62,550 bases of DNA from contig SCQH01000093.1 in the NCBI GenBank assembly GCA_004321925.1, positions 1 through 62,550 on the forward strand, written 5' to 3'. Positions 15,126-23,908 of this stretch are shown in pieces (position 1 is the first letter of the stretch; each line of letters starts with the position of its first letter). This DNA comes from Nitrospirota bacterium. GTDB taxonomy: Bacteria > Nitrospirota > Thermodesulfovibrionia > Thermodesulfovibrionales > UBA6898. The position numbers and the translations under genes are program-made. The notes beneath the pieces were generated by a model. It saw only the letters and a program-made list of their open reading frames with translations, did no database searches and had not been told where the DNA came from.

Positions 15126-17708
15126 ATGAATAGCTTCCTGCAAAAACTCCAGGACATGTCCAGGAAGATCCTGGGACTGCATCCGCACATGTCGGATGCG
15201 GACATACAGTCCTTACGCACCTCTTTCCAGGATCATTACAAAAGCTTCAGGTCGCTCCTGACCGCAAATAATAATGCGCTTGAGCTTATGGCCGGGATGG
15301 AGCAGACCTTAAGGGCCGGGCAGCCCTTCAGCATGGCTTTTGTCCGGGGCCACTGTACCGCGCTGACCGTGAACATTTATAAAATGATCCAGCACCTCCA
15401 GGAGCTTTCTAACGGCAAATACGGCGGCCTCACACACGCCTTTGACTCAATTTCAGGCCGCATGGAAGAGATACTTTCCCGTCAGCCAAAGGTTGCCGAA
15501 GGGAAACTCATTCTTTCAATGTCTGAGGTTGATATTCATTCAACAGACCGGGTTGGAGGGAAAATGGCCAACCTAGGCGAGATCCGTAACCACATCGGCC
15601 TTGATGTACCTGACGGTTTTGTGATCACTGCCGCAGCCACAAAACATTTTATGGATTCCAACGACCTTCAGGATGAGATCAACCGCAGGCTGAAACTCCT
15701 GGACCATAACAACCTTGAGGAACTGTACACGACAAGCGCAGCCATCCAGCAGCTGATCGCCAATGCCCCTTTGCCTGAAGATCTTGAAAATCTCATAAAA
15801 AAACATTATGAAGAACTGGCCGCACGGAACAACGCGCGGATACTTGTTTCGATGCGTTCCAGCGCACTGGGTGAAGACAGCAGCAATATCTCCTTTGCAG
15901 GGCAATACCGCACGCAGCTTAATGTCAGCGATGAATTTCTTGGACAGACCTACAAGGAGATCGTCGCCAGCAAGTATAAAAGCCAGGCCATTGTGTACCG
16001 CACGCAGCGCGGGTTCAGACATCAGGACGTGATAATGTGCGTCGGGTGTCTGGTCATGGTGAATGGCACGGTTAGCGGCGTCATGTACTCCCGCTCACCA
16101 CGGGACCCCCGCAGTGACTGGGTAGTGATCAACGCTGCCCCCGGACTCGCAGGCAACGTGGTCGACGGCAGCGCGTTAACAGACCTGTTCAGGGTATCCC
16201 GCAACCGTCCGCACGACATCCTTACCAAAGAGCTCAGGATAAAAGCTTCTTCAACTTCCCCTGACATTCCGGAATCAGCAACCCTCACCGACACTCAGGC
16301 ACAAGAACTGGCACTGATCGCAGTCAGACTCGAAAAGCATTTCGGATCTCCCCAGGACATTGAATGGTCCATTGAAGGCAGCGGCAGGATCGTTATTCTC
16401 CAGAGCCGTCCGCTGGCCCAAACAGCACTGTCCCCTGCCGGCGGGACAGAACATACAGACCCGGAAGAAACACAGCCGTCCCTGCTTTCCGGGGGCGTCA
16501 CTGCCAGTGCCGGAGTTGCATGCGGCCCGGTGCATATAGTACGTTCGAACATAGATCTTCTGCAGTTTCCAAAGGATGCCGTACTTGTCGTTGAACACCC
16601 GTTGCCCGATTGGGCTACCCTCCTGGCCCGGACAGTTGCCGTGGTGAGTGAAACCGGCCATGTGACAGCCCATCTGGCTACTGTTTCCCGTGAATTCGGC
16701 CTCCCTGCACTATTCGGAATTGCAGACGCTACAAAAAAACTCTGCAACGGAGATATTATTACTGTTGATGCCGTAAGCCGCCGCATATATAAAGGCTGCA
16801 GGCCCGATCTGCTTGAAGCCGCGCCTCCTCCTTCCAATTTAATGGCCGGCAGTCCGGTATACAGACTGCTTGAAGAGGTGCTCAAACTCGTGACACCGCT
16901 GAACCTCATAAATCCCGCATCGCCGTATTTCAGGCCATCCTCATGTGAAACATATCATGACCTTACCCGTTTCTGCCATGAAAAAGCAGTGACCGAGATG
17001 TTCTCCTTCAGTTCGAGATATGGGTTCGATGAAAAATCGGCCAAACAGCTTTACGGAGACGTACCGTTTCAGTGGTGGGTAATTGACCTGGAAGACGGTT
17101 TTCGCGAGGGGCTTGACGTGAAAGATAGATGGGTCCGGATAGAAGACATCGTTTCTCTTCCAATGCTTGCCATCTGGGAGGGTATGACCGCGGTGCCATG
17201 GAAGGGCCCGCCGCCTGTCGACCTAAAAGGTTTCGGCTCGATCCTTTTTCGATCGACCATGAACCCTAACCTTGACCCTGCCGTGCGCTCGTCGTTGACG
17301 GCAAAAAGCTATTTTCTGATCTCCAAAAACTTCTGCAACCTGAGCGTGCGCCTGGGCTATCATTTCTCTCTGGTCGAAACACACCTGAGCGATCTCCTGA
17401 CCGAAAACTATGTGAGCTTTCAGTTTAAGGGCGGAGCTGCCGATGATAGCCGTAAGTTCATTCGCGTGCAGCTTCTTAAGGATATCCTGGAGCAGTACGA
17501 CTTCCGCGTTGAGCAGAAGGCAGACGCGCTTACTGCCCGCATCGAAAAAAAGCCTGCGCCGTTTCTCATCGAACGTCTCAAGGTCCTGGGATACCTGCTC
17601 ATACACACACGGCAGATCGATATGGTCATGGGCGAGCAGATCATGGTGGAGAATTACCGCCGGAGCATTCTGGCTGATCTCGGGAACATAATAAATAACG
17701 CCCCGTAA
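15126..17708 (+). CDS. PEP-synthase-like phosphotransferase (ATP-grasp plus phosphohistidine domains, no PEP barrel)
   Basis: 860 residues. An N-terminal helical domain (about 1-125) is unlike PpsA. Then comes a pyruvate phosphate dikinase-type ATP-grasp domain (about 140-435; DRVGGKMANLGEI, VSMRSSALGEDSSNISFAGQY, DIEWSIEGSGRIVILQSRPL). A swivelling phosphohistidine domain (about 455-565) follows, with His in ETGHVTAHLATVSREFGLPAL. The last 290 residues do not look like the PEP/pyruvate TIM barrel and I do not recognise them. Known relatives with this partial layout include antibiotic-type phosphotransferases such as rifampin phosphotransferase, so the acceptor may be something other than pyruvate. 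It heads a cluster of receiver and kinase genes. Start is weakly supported (no clear ribosome site). Confidence 0.8.
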   Translation: MNSFLQKLQDMSRKILGLHPHMSDADIQSLRTSFQDHYKSFRSLLTANNNALELMAGMEQTLRAGQPFSMAFVRGHCTALTVNIYKMIQHLQELSNGKYGGLTHAFDSISGRMEEILSRQPKVAEGKLILSMSEVDIHSTDRVGGKMANLGEIRNHIGLDVPDGFVITAAATKHFMDSNDLQDEINRRLKLLDHNNLEELYTTSAAIQQLIANAPLPEDLENLIKKHYEELAARNNARILVSMRSSALGEDSSNISFAGQYRTQLNVSDEFLGQTYKEIVASKYKSQAIVYRTQRGFRHQDVIMCVGCLVMVNGTVSGVMYSRSPRDPRSDWVVINAAPGLAGNVVDGSALTDLFRVSRNRPHDILTKELRIKASSTSPDIPESATLTDTQAQELALIAVRLEKHFGSPQDIEWSIEGSGRIVILQSRPLAQTALSPAGGTEHTDPEETQPSLLSGGVTASAGVACGPVHIVRSNIDLLQFPKDAVLVVEHPLPDWATLLARTVAVVSETGHVTAHLATVSREFGLPALFGIADATKKLCNGDIITVDAVSRRIYKGCRPDLLEAAPPPSNLMAGSPVYRLLEEVLKLVTPLNLINPASPYFRPSSCETYHDLTRFCHEKAVTEMFSFSSRYGFDEKSAKQLYGDVPFQWWVIDLEDGFREGLDVKDRWVRIEDIVSLPMLAIWEGMTAVPWKGPPPVDLKGFGSILFRSTMNPNLDPAVRSSLTAKSYFLISKNFCNLSVRLGYHFSLVETHLSDLLTENYVSFQFKGGAADDSRKFIRVQLLKDILEQYDFRVEQKADALTARIEKKPAPFLIERLKVLGYLLIHTRQIDMVMGEQIMVENYRRSILADLGNIINNAP

Positions 17709-17753
17709 CAATGAGTCATCTGAACTTTATGACGGGACTGAGGAGAATAGGGC

Positions 17754-18125
17754 ATGAATAGAAAGATCAACATCCTTCTTGTCGATGACGAACAGGATTT
17801 TCTGGAGACGACCACGAAAAGACTGGCGCGCCGCGGTTATGATGTCAGGAGCGCCATGAATTGCTCTGACGCGATCCGGATCGTCGGGGACGGCTGGCCG
17901 GAAGTCGTTGTTCTGGATGTTATGCTTCCTGACAGGGACGGCATACAGTGCCTTAAGGAGATCAAGCAGAAATGGCCTTCTGTCGTCGTTATCTTGCTTA
18001 CAGGCCATGCCTCCATGCAGGCAGGACGGCAGTGCCTGGAATACGGGGCCAACGATTACTGCCTGAAACCTATTGAACTTGACGAACTGGTAGAGAAGAT
18101 CAAAATTGCCCTAAAAAATGCATAA
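17754..18125 (+). CDS. Single-domain response regulator (CheY-like)
   Basis: 123-residue receiver alone. Acidic pair in LLVDDEQDFLE, phospho-acceptor Asp in VVVLDVMLPDRDG, Thr in LLTGHAS and Lys in CLKPIE are all present. GAGGAGAATAGGG precedes the ATG. No output domain, so it should signal by protein contact or serve as a phosphate relay. It lies 45 bases after the phosphotransferase gene and belongs to the same plus-strand cluster as the kinase at 18741. Confidence 0.92.
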   Translation: MNRKINILLVDDEQDFLETTTKRLARRGYDVRSAMNCSDAIRIVGDGWPEVVVLDVMLPDRDGIQCLKEIKQKWPSVVVILLTGHASMQAGRQCLEYGANDYCLKPIELDELVEKIKIALKNA

Positions 18126-18269
18126 CGACAGACTCGATATGCTTCAGGGTGACCATCAGGAGAAGCTGAGTGTTTCTATGGTACAATGATTCGGGACTGG
18201 CAACAGTTCCTGAAAGCGGAAGAAGAGGAAGATCTGATATGCACATATTTGTTCTGCCGGCGGGGCTAA
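18118..18269 (+). other. Two overlapping very short reading frames of doubtful status
   Basis: The 148-base gap between receiver genes holds ATG 18118 to TGA 18189 (23 codons, MHNDRLDMLQ...) and ATG 18186 to TAA 18269 (27 codons, MIRDWQQFLKAEEEEDLICT..). They overlap by ATGA. Neither has a convincing ribosome site. They could be a remnant of a lost or frameshifted gene. Confidence 0.25.
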
Positions 18270-18273
18270 GCCT

Positions 18274-18723
18274 GTGAGCGACATCAAAATTATGCTTATT
18301 GACGATGACGAGGAAGGTCCCATAAGGGTTCTGTCCGAACGTCTTGAGATAAGGGACTTCAGAAAGAATACCGCTTTTGACAGCGAACAGGTAATAAAGA
18401 TGATACGTGACCAGGAGCCCGACATAATGATTCTTGACCTGAAAATATCCGGTATCGACGGGATGGAAGTCCTGCGAAGGGTGAGAATGAACTATCCGGA
18501 TATACGGGTCATAATCCAGACGGCACATGGCAATGACATGGATGAGGCTGAGGCGCGGCAGCTCGGCGTATTTGACTATTTAAAAAAACCGGTAGACGTC
18601 GAATTGCTGGCAGAGCGGATAAGAGCCGCGGCAAGAAGCATAAGGCAGAAAGACCTTATGGCTGCGTCGGCCTTTGCTGAAGCCGGAGAGCATGAGACGG
18701 CACGCACCATGATGAAAGGATAA
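18274..18723 (+). CDS. Response regulator receiver with C-terminal small module
   Basis: 149 residues from a GTG start (18274), the first start codon consistent with the receiver fold. Receiver about 1-118: acidic LIDDDEE, phospho-acceptor in IMILDLKISGIDG, Thr in IQTAHG, Lys in LKKPVD. The last 25 residues (KDLMAASAFAEAGEHETART..) are the same small module as in the proteins at 12049, 12174 and 12680. No DNA-binding output domain. The module may dock the receiver to a shared partner (inference). Confidence 0.85.
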   Translation: MSDIKIMLIDDDEEGPIRVLSERLEIRDFRKNTAFDSEQVIKMIRDQEPDIMILDLKISGIDGMEVLRRVRMNYPDIRVIIQTAHGNDMDEAEARQLGVFDYLKKPVDVELLAERIRAAARSIRQKDLMAASAFAEAGEHETARTMMKG

Positions 18724-18740
18724 CCCGGCACTTTTCTGTC

Positions 18741-20417
18741 ATGAAGATCTATACCGGCACCATAAGCATGAAAGATCTTAAGCTCAAGTCAAGCGGCACC
18801 TATTACGCCAGACAGAAACAGCTTTTTGTCCTTGTGGTTATTATAGTCTCGGTGCTGCCCCTCCTGATCATCAGCTGGACTGCGTCCCATTATTACAAAA
18901 AGTCCTGGCTTGAGAAGACCTCTGCTGAACTGGCCGGACTTGTTGACAGCAGAAAAGAGATCATCGACCTTTTTCTTGATAACCAGGAGAACATGCTTTT
19001 CAGTTTTGTGAAGCTCTACAGCGTGGATCATCTCAGCGATCAGAAAAATCTGGAAAAACTTTTCCTGGCCATGGACCGCAGTGGTGTCATGGTGGACCTT
19101 GGGGTAATAGACAGCAAGGGAAAGCACCTCGCCTACACAGGGCCTTATCAGCGCCAACTCACAGGCAAGAATTATTCAGAGGCCGCGTGGTTCATTGAGG
19201 TGATGCGCAGCGGCAGATATATCAGTGATGTCTTCACCGGGTACCGCAATGAGCCGCATTTTGTTGTAGCGGTAGCTGACCCGGGAAAGACCTGGATATT
19301 GAGAGCTACTATCAACTCAGAACTTTTTAATTCCCTGCTCGCAAGTGCCGGGGTCGGGCCCGGAGGAGATGCCTATATTATTAACAGGGCCGGGGAGTTT
19401 CAAACGCCTAGCCTGCTCGGAGAAAAGGCGTTATCGGCCGTTGAGAGAACGCAGGTCACAGCCAAAGACAAGGCGTTGGTCCGGATCACCGATAAATATA
19501 TTTATGCTGCAGCGCCGATAAATAACGGCGATTGGACCCTTGTACTGAAGACGGATATTAACACCTCTCTGTCTGAGTTCTATCTGGCCCGGAGACGTGA
19601 CATTCTGATCATCCTGTTTGCATCTCTCATCATTCTTGTGGTGTCAACGCTTATAGTCAGGTCCATGGTGAACAAGATCGAAGATGCGGACAAAAAGAGG
19701 ATGGCCCTGAACAATCGTATGCTGCAGGTCGAAAAGATGGCGCTTGTAGGCAGACTGGCTGCCAGCGTAGCACACGAAATCAACAACCCGCTTCAGATAA
19801 TTACCAATCAGGCAGGCTGGGTAGATGAACTTCTGGAGGAGGAAGACCAGGGCCTTCTCAAGAATATTGACGAATACCGGGATTCAATAAAGAAGATACG
19901 GGAAAATGTGAAAAGGGCCGGAGTAATTACCCGCCGTCTGCTCGGTTTTTCACGAGCAAATGATTTTGAAAAGACTGAGACGGATATCAACCACCTCATT
20001 GAAGAGACAGCCGCCCTTCTTGCAAACGAAGCCAGTGCCCATCGTATCACGTTCAGATATTTTCTTGAACAGGGACTGACACGTGTGGTGACCGATGCCT
20101 CACAACTGCAGCAGGTTTTTTTGAATATTCTGGACAACGCCATAGATGCCATTGGACAGGACGGCACCATCAGCATAACCACCCGGATCAACGGCAATCA
20201 GCTCGTGGCAGAGTTTAAAGATACCGGCCCCGGCCTGTCGCCGGATGCAATAAAGAAGCTCTTTGATCCCTTCTATACAACCAAGGAGATCGGCAAGGGC
20301 ACCGGGCTCGGTCTGTCCATCTCATTCAGTATCATGCAGCGGCTTGGTGGTGACATAAAAGCAGAAAACGGAAAGGAAGGGGGCAGTGTATTTACCGTCA
20401 TGCTGCCCATGCAATAA
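18741..20417 (+). CDS. Membrane sensor histidine kinase with extracytoplasmic Cache-like domain
   Basis: 558 residues. First membrane helix about 28-50, extracytoplasmic sensor about 51-285 (double-Cache style; contains DSKGKHLAYTGPY and GDAYIINRAGEFQTP), second helix about 290-310. Then a short linker and HisKA with phosphorylation site ASVAHEINNPLQIITNQ, and a HATPase (about 430-558) with NILDNAIDAIG, DTGPGLS and GTGLGLSIS. Flanked on both sides by receiver genes, which are its likely partners. The ligand is unknown; Cache domains usually bind small carboxylates or amino acids. Confidence 0.93.
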   Translation: MKIYTGTISMKDLKLKSSGTYYARQKQLFVLVVIIVSVLPLLIISWTASHYYKKSWLEKTSAELAGLVDSRKEIIDLFLDNQENMLFSFVKLYSVDHLSDQKNLEKLFLAMDRSGVMVDLGVIDSKGKHLAYTGPYQRQLTGKNYSEAAWFIEVMRSGRYISDVFTGYRNEPHFVVAVADPGKTWILRATINSELFNSLLASAGVGPGGDAYIINRAGEFQTPSLLGEKALSAVERTQVTAKDKALVRITDKYIYAAAPINNGDWTLVLKTDINTSLSEFYLARRRDILIILFASLIILVVSTLIVRSMVNKIEDADKKRMALNNRMLQVEKMALVGRLAASVAHEINNPLQIITNQAGWVDELLEEEDQGLLKNIDEYRDSIKKIRENVKRAGVITRRLLGFSRANDFEKTETDINHLIEETAALLANEASAHRITFRYFLEQGLTRVVTDASQLQQVFLNILDNAIDAIGQDGTISITTRINGNQLVAEFKDTGPGLSPDAIKKLFDPFYTTKEIGKGTGLGLSISFSIMQRLGGDIKAENGKEGGSVFTVMLPMQ

Positions 20418-20427
20418 GGGACCCCAG

Positions 20428-20883
20428 ATGATGAAAGCGCACAATGAAAACAGCCGTTCAGACGCAAATTTAATGGCCTCGTGCAGTGTCCTGATCGTTG
20501 ATGATGAGAAGGATTTTGTCCATACCCTTTTGAAAAGACTTAAGCGCAGGGGCCTTGAATGCGAAGGCGTTTTCACCGGTGAGGAGGCGATAGAGACAGT
20601 CAAATCCAGACAGTTCAACATCGTGCTTCTTGATATGAAACTGCCGGGCAGGGATGGCAACAGCACCCTGGTGGAGATCAAAAAGATACAGCCTGATGCA
20701 GAGGTGATCATTTTGACCGGACATGCCTCAGCGGACGATGGCATCGCGGGTATGAAAAATGGAGCGATGGACTATCTGATGAAGCCGGTAGAATTCGAAT
20801 CTCTTCTGGAAATGCTGTTAAAAGCAGTTCGTAAAACAGACTGCTCACACAGCCTCCCTGTCAGGGACAAGGGAGAAAAGTAA
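20428..20883 (+). CDS. Response regulator receiver protein
   Basis: 151 residues from ATG 20428 (AAGGGA site upstream; 10 bases after the kinase stop). Receiver domain about 18-135 with LIVDDEKDF, phospho-acceptor in IVLLDMKLPGRDG, Thr in LTGHAS and Lys in LMKPVEF. Short polar ends, no output domain. It lies last in the phosphotransferase/kinase cluster and is probably a phosphorylation target of the kinase immediately upstream. Confidence 0.9.
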   Translation: MMKAHNENSRSDANLMASCSVLIVDDEKDFVHTLLKRLKRRGLECEGVFTGEEAIETVKSRQFNIVLLDMKLPGRDGNSTLVEIKKIQPDAEVIILTGHASADDGIAGMKNGAMDYLMKPVEFESLLEMLLKAVRKTDCSHSLPVRDKGEK

Positions 20884-20886
20884 ATA

Positions 20887-21030
20887 TTATTCAGAACCAT
20901 GTGCGGTTAATCCCGCCGATGGTACGCCCTGCTTTGTGAACACGACCTCAACAACATCCTCTATCCTGTCGGCAAAGCAGATCTGAAGCCCGTTCAGGAT
21001 ATCTCCGCCGAAGAGAATAACGATAACGCG
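20887..21030 (-). pseudogene. Remnant resembling the C-terminal tail of a Lon protease
   Basis: On the minus strand an open stretch ends GLQICFADRIEDVVEVVF..., then a stop codon at 20889-20887. This mirrors the tail GLGFLFADQIGDVVDAVL of the complete receiver-Lon gene at 21823, including the FADxIxDVV core. Upstream the similarity fades and the frame is interrupted, with no start codon or ATPase part. I read it as a decayed duplicate tail. The rest of this 330-base gap (to 21214) shows no gene. Confidence 0.4.
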
Positions 21031-21214
21031 ATAATGGGGTCTTGTACGATGACATTCATCATTTTGTTCTCAGCAATCTGCTGATCGAAGTGTAATGCAT
21101 ACCGAACTAAACCTGATGCTCAACGCATTAGAAGATACGAAAAGGTTTAAGCATAAAGGGCGGCTTGTTTTTTCTTTATACTGTCGGGCAGGTTTAGGAA
21201 GCGGCCGCAAAAGG

Positions 21215-21748
21215 CTATTTGCCGGGTCTGATCTGCCGAAGATGCGGGGCGGATATCGTGAAGTCCTTTTCTGAGCTTAGCCGCCCCGTTGGGCAACTGT
21301 CCATCACCCTGACGGTAAACGCAGACTCCTTGTCATCTTCCTCAAACATCCTTTTATCGTTCCTGATTCCAACGGACTTGATCTTCTTCGGGAGAACGCC
21401 CGAGATGATCCCTGTCTTTGGATCAAGGACCAGGTGCGCAGGAAGTTCACCCCTCACGATGGCGTATGTGAAAGGCGGGGTTCCGCTATTTCTGATCTGG
21501 TACTTGTATTGCGCTCCCGCATCAACCCCGGGCAGGCGTGTTTCAGAGGAGATCACCGGCTGCTCACAGATGTTCAACACTCTTCCATAACGATCGAGGG
21601 CAACACCCGGGCTTATAGTGATGCCCTTTCCCGCTTGTTCTTCCTTTACCGACAATCCGGATATTTCTCCTGTGCCCTGCCCCCATGAGTCAGGCATAGG
21701 AACTATCAACAACGAAACCAATACTATTAAAATAAGAACTAAGCTCAT
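21215..21748 (-). CDS. Secreted protein with putative Ig-like (He_PIG-type) repeat
   Basis: 177 residues, AGGGAGAAGG before the ATG. An N-terminal hydrophobic segment (about 2-18) ends before SWGQG and looks like a signal peptide. Residues about 35-60 (GITISPGVALDRYGRVLNI) are of unknown type. Residues about 80-165 (FTYAIVRGELPAHLVLDPKTG, then IISGVL) match the pattern of putative Ig domains in surface and periplasmic proteins. It lies downstream of the receiver-Lon gene on the same strand, 74 bases away. Function unknown. Confidence 0.65.
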   Translation of the reverse strand: MSLVLILIVLVSLLIVPMPDSWGQGTGEISGLSVKEEQAGKGITISPGVALDRYGRVLNICEQPVISSETRLPGVDAGAQYKYQIRNSGTPPFTYAIVRGELPAHLVLDPKTGIISGVLPKKIKSVGIRNDKRMFEEDDKESAFTVRVMDSCPTGRLSSEKDFTISAPHLRQIRPGK

Positions 21749-21822
21749 CCTTCTCCCCTATTCCCCGTTAACCTTTTGGGGGAAGTGTCTTGGTCAGACT
21801 TGTTTGGAGACTGCATACACGA

Positions 21823-23832
21823 TCAGTGTTCAGGACGGATCAATACGGCATCGACCACATCGCCGATCTGGTCGGCGAAAAGAAAACCGAGGCCTTCCTT
21901 CACATCCGCGGGCAGACTCTCTATGTCGTGGGAGTTGCGGTGAGGCAGGATAACCGTCTTGACCCCTGCCCTCTTTGCAGCAAGGACCTTCTCCTTGATG
22001 CCGCCGACAGGAAGGACGCGGCCCGAAAGAGTCATCTCCCCTGTCAGGGCAATATCCCGAGCCGCGGGTCTTCCGGTCATCAGGGACAGAAGCGCAATAG
22101 CGATCGTGAGGCCGGCGGACGGGCCGTCCTTCGGGATGGCGCCTGCCGGGATATGAACATGGATGTCGTGATCGGCAAAGAAATTCTCAGCGATCCCGAA
22201 CCGTTTGGCGTTGCTCCTGATGAAGCTTAACGCCGTGTAGGCCGATTCACGCATCACATCGCCCAGGGACCCGGTCAGGATAAGCTCGTGCTGGCCCTTC
22301 ATCATGACCGCCTCGATGAAGATGATGTCGCCTCCAACCTCGGTCCAGACCAGCCCGGTCGACACCCCGACCGTATCGGCCTCCTCGGCGACCTCATAAT
22401 AGTATTTCCTCGGGCCAAGCGAGCGTTCGATCATCGTGCCATCCACGGTAAGATCCGAAACATTCTCTTTATGCTGGACAAAGTCCCGGGCGATCTTCCT
22501 GCAGATGGTCGCGATCTCCCGGTTGAGGTTCCGGATGCCGGCCTCCCGCGTATATTCCTGGATGATGCGGGAGAGGGCCTCGTCGGTGAAGACCGGCGGG
22601 TTCGCGGAAAGTCCGTTCTCCATGATCTGGCGGGTGACCAGAAAACGGGATGATATCTGGACCTTTTCGGCCTCGGTATAACCGCTGAAATGGATCACCT
22701 CCATACGGTCGCGCAGGGCATCAATGATGTTGTCGGAGACATTTGCGGTGATGATAAAGATAACATCCGAAAGATCGAACGGCACGTCGACATAATGATC
22801 GGTGTAGTTATGGTTCTGCTCGGGGTCGAGCACCTCAAGCAGGGCCGCGGAGGGGTCTCCCTTGAAGTCCGACCCGAGCTTGTCCAGTTCATCAAGGATG
22901 ATAAGCGGGTTTGATCTGCCGGTGCGCCTGATCTCCTCGATGATCCTGCCGGGCATTGCCGCGGCATAGGTCCGCCGGTGGCCGCGTATCTCTGCCTCGT
23001 CCTTGATGCCGCCGACAGATATCCTGGCAAAGGTACGGCCGAGGGCCAGGGCGATCGAGCGCCCCAGCGAGGTCTTCCCGGTGCCCGGAGGGCCGGAAAA
23101 ACAGAGCACCGAGCCTTTGGTGTCCTGCCGGTAACTGCGCTTATCCAGGGCCTGCTTCACCATTGCCCTGACCTCATCGATCTTGAACGGCTTGGGGATA
23201 TAATGAAAAGCCCCTTTTTTCATCGCCTCGATGGCCGTGTCTATGGTCGCATAGCCGGTGATCATGATCACCTCGGTGTTGGGGGAGCGGGCCTTGATCT
23301 TTGCGAGCACCTCCATGCCGTCGATCTTCTCCATCCGGAAGTCGGTCAAAACAACATCGAACTCTGCCTGCGAGAGCTTCTCGAAGGCCTCGGCGCCGTT
23401 TGCGGCGGTCACGACCGTATAATTCTCCTTTGAAAGGATATGGTCGAGATTCCTGCGGGCGACCTCCTCATCATCCACCACCAGGATCATCGGCTTCCTC
23501 TCCCTCTTCAACTTCTTGACTGCCAGGTATTCCAGGATCCGGTCCTTGATATTTTCGAGTCCGTAGTGGTGTTCGTTCAGGATCCGTTCGGCGCGGTCGA
23601 TGTCGAGGTTATCGTCGGTCCTTTTGTTCCAGGGAAGCGATGCAAGATATTCGATATAGCTCAGACCGATCGTAAATTCGGAGGTGGAAGGGCTCACCCT
23701 GCTCAGCATGTCGAGTTCTTTATGGGCGATCTGTTCGGCCTGTGCAGGCATTCCGGACAGGGCTATCTTCTGCCTCAATTCATCGATGACAGGGTCCGGC
23801 TGGTTCTCCTCATTTTTTCCGAAGAATTTCAT
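21823..23832 (-). CDS. Lon-type ATP-dependent protease with an inserted response-regulator receiver domain
   Basis: 669 residues. Residues about 1-110 are the helical part just before the Lon ATPase (IEYLASLPWNKRT, GLENIKDRILEYLAVKKL); the usual N-terminal substrate-binding domain is absent. A complete receiver (about 114-230) follows: LVVDDEE, phospho-acceptor Asp in VVLTDFRM, Thr in MITGYAT, Lys in PKPFK. The Lon AAA+ domain then resumes with Walker A GPPGTGKT, ILDELDKLG and a sensor-type NVSDNIIDALRDRMEVI. The protease domain has catalytic Ser in PKDGPSAG and Lys in GGIKEK. Proteolysis or unfolding is thus likely gated by phosphorylation. The partner kinase is not adjacent. Confidence 0.92.
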   Translation of the reverse strand: MKFFGKNEENQPDPVIDELRQKIALSGMPAQAEQIAHKELDMLSRVSPSTSEFTIGLSYIEYLASLPWNKRTDDNLDIDRAERILNEHHYGLENIKDRILEYLAVKKLKRERKPMILVVDDEEVARRNLDHILSKENYTVVTAANGAEAFEKLSQAEFDVVLTDFRMEKIDGMEVLAKIKARSPNTEVIMITGYATIDTAIEAMKKGAFHYIPKPFKIDEVRAMVKQALDKRSYRQDTKGSVLCFSGPPGTGKTSLGRSIALALGRTFARISVGGIKDEAEIRGHRRTYAAAMPGRIIEEIRRTGRSNPLIILDELDKLGSDFKGDPSAALLEVLDPEQNHNYTDHYVDVPFDLSDVIFIITANVSDNIIDALRDRMEVIHFSGYTEAEKVQISSRFLVTRQIMENGLSANPPVFTDEALSRIIQEYTREAGIRNLNREIATICRKIARDFVQHKENVSDLTVDGTMIERSLGPRKYYYEVAEEADTVGVSTGLVWTEVGGDIIFIEAVMMKGQHELILTGSLGDVMRESAYTALSFIRSNAKRFGIAENFFADHDIHVHIPAGAIPKDGPSAGLTIAIALLSLMTGRPAARDIALTGEMTLSGRVLPVGGIKEKVLAAKRAGVKTVILPHRNSHDIESLPADVKEGLGFLFADQIGDVVDAVLIRPEH

Positions 23833-23908
23833 GATTTATATTGTACCCTACTTTTTTTGAAATAATGCGACTTTGTTGATAGAGCAGAGACAGGTTGAGG
23901 CGAAGGGT

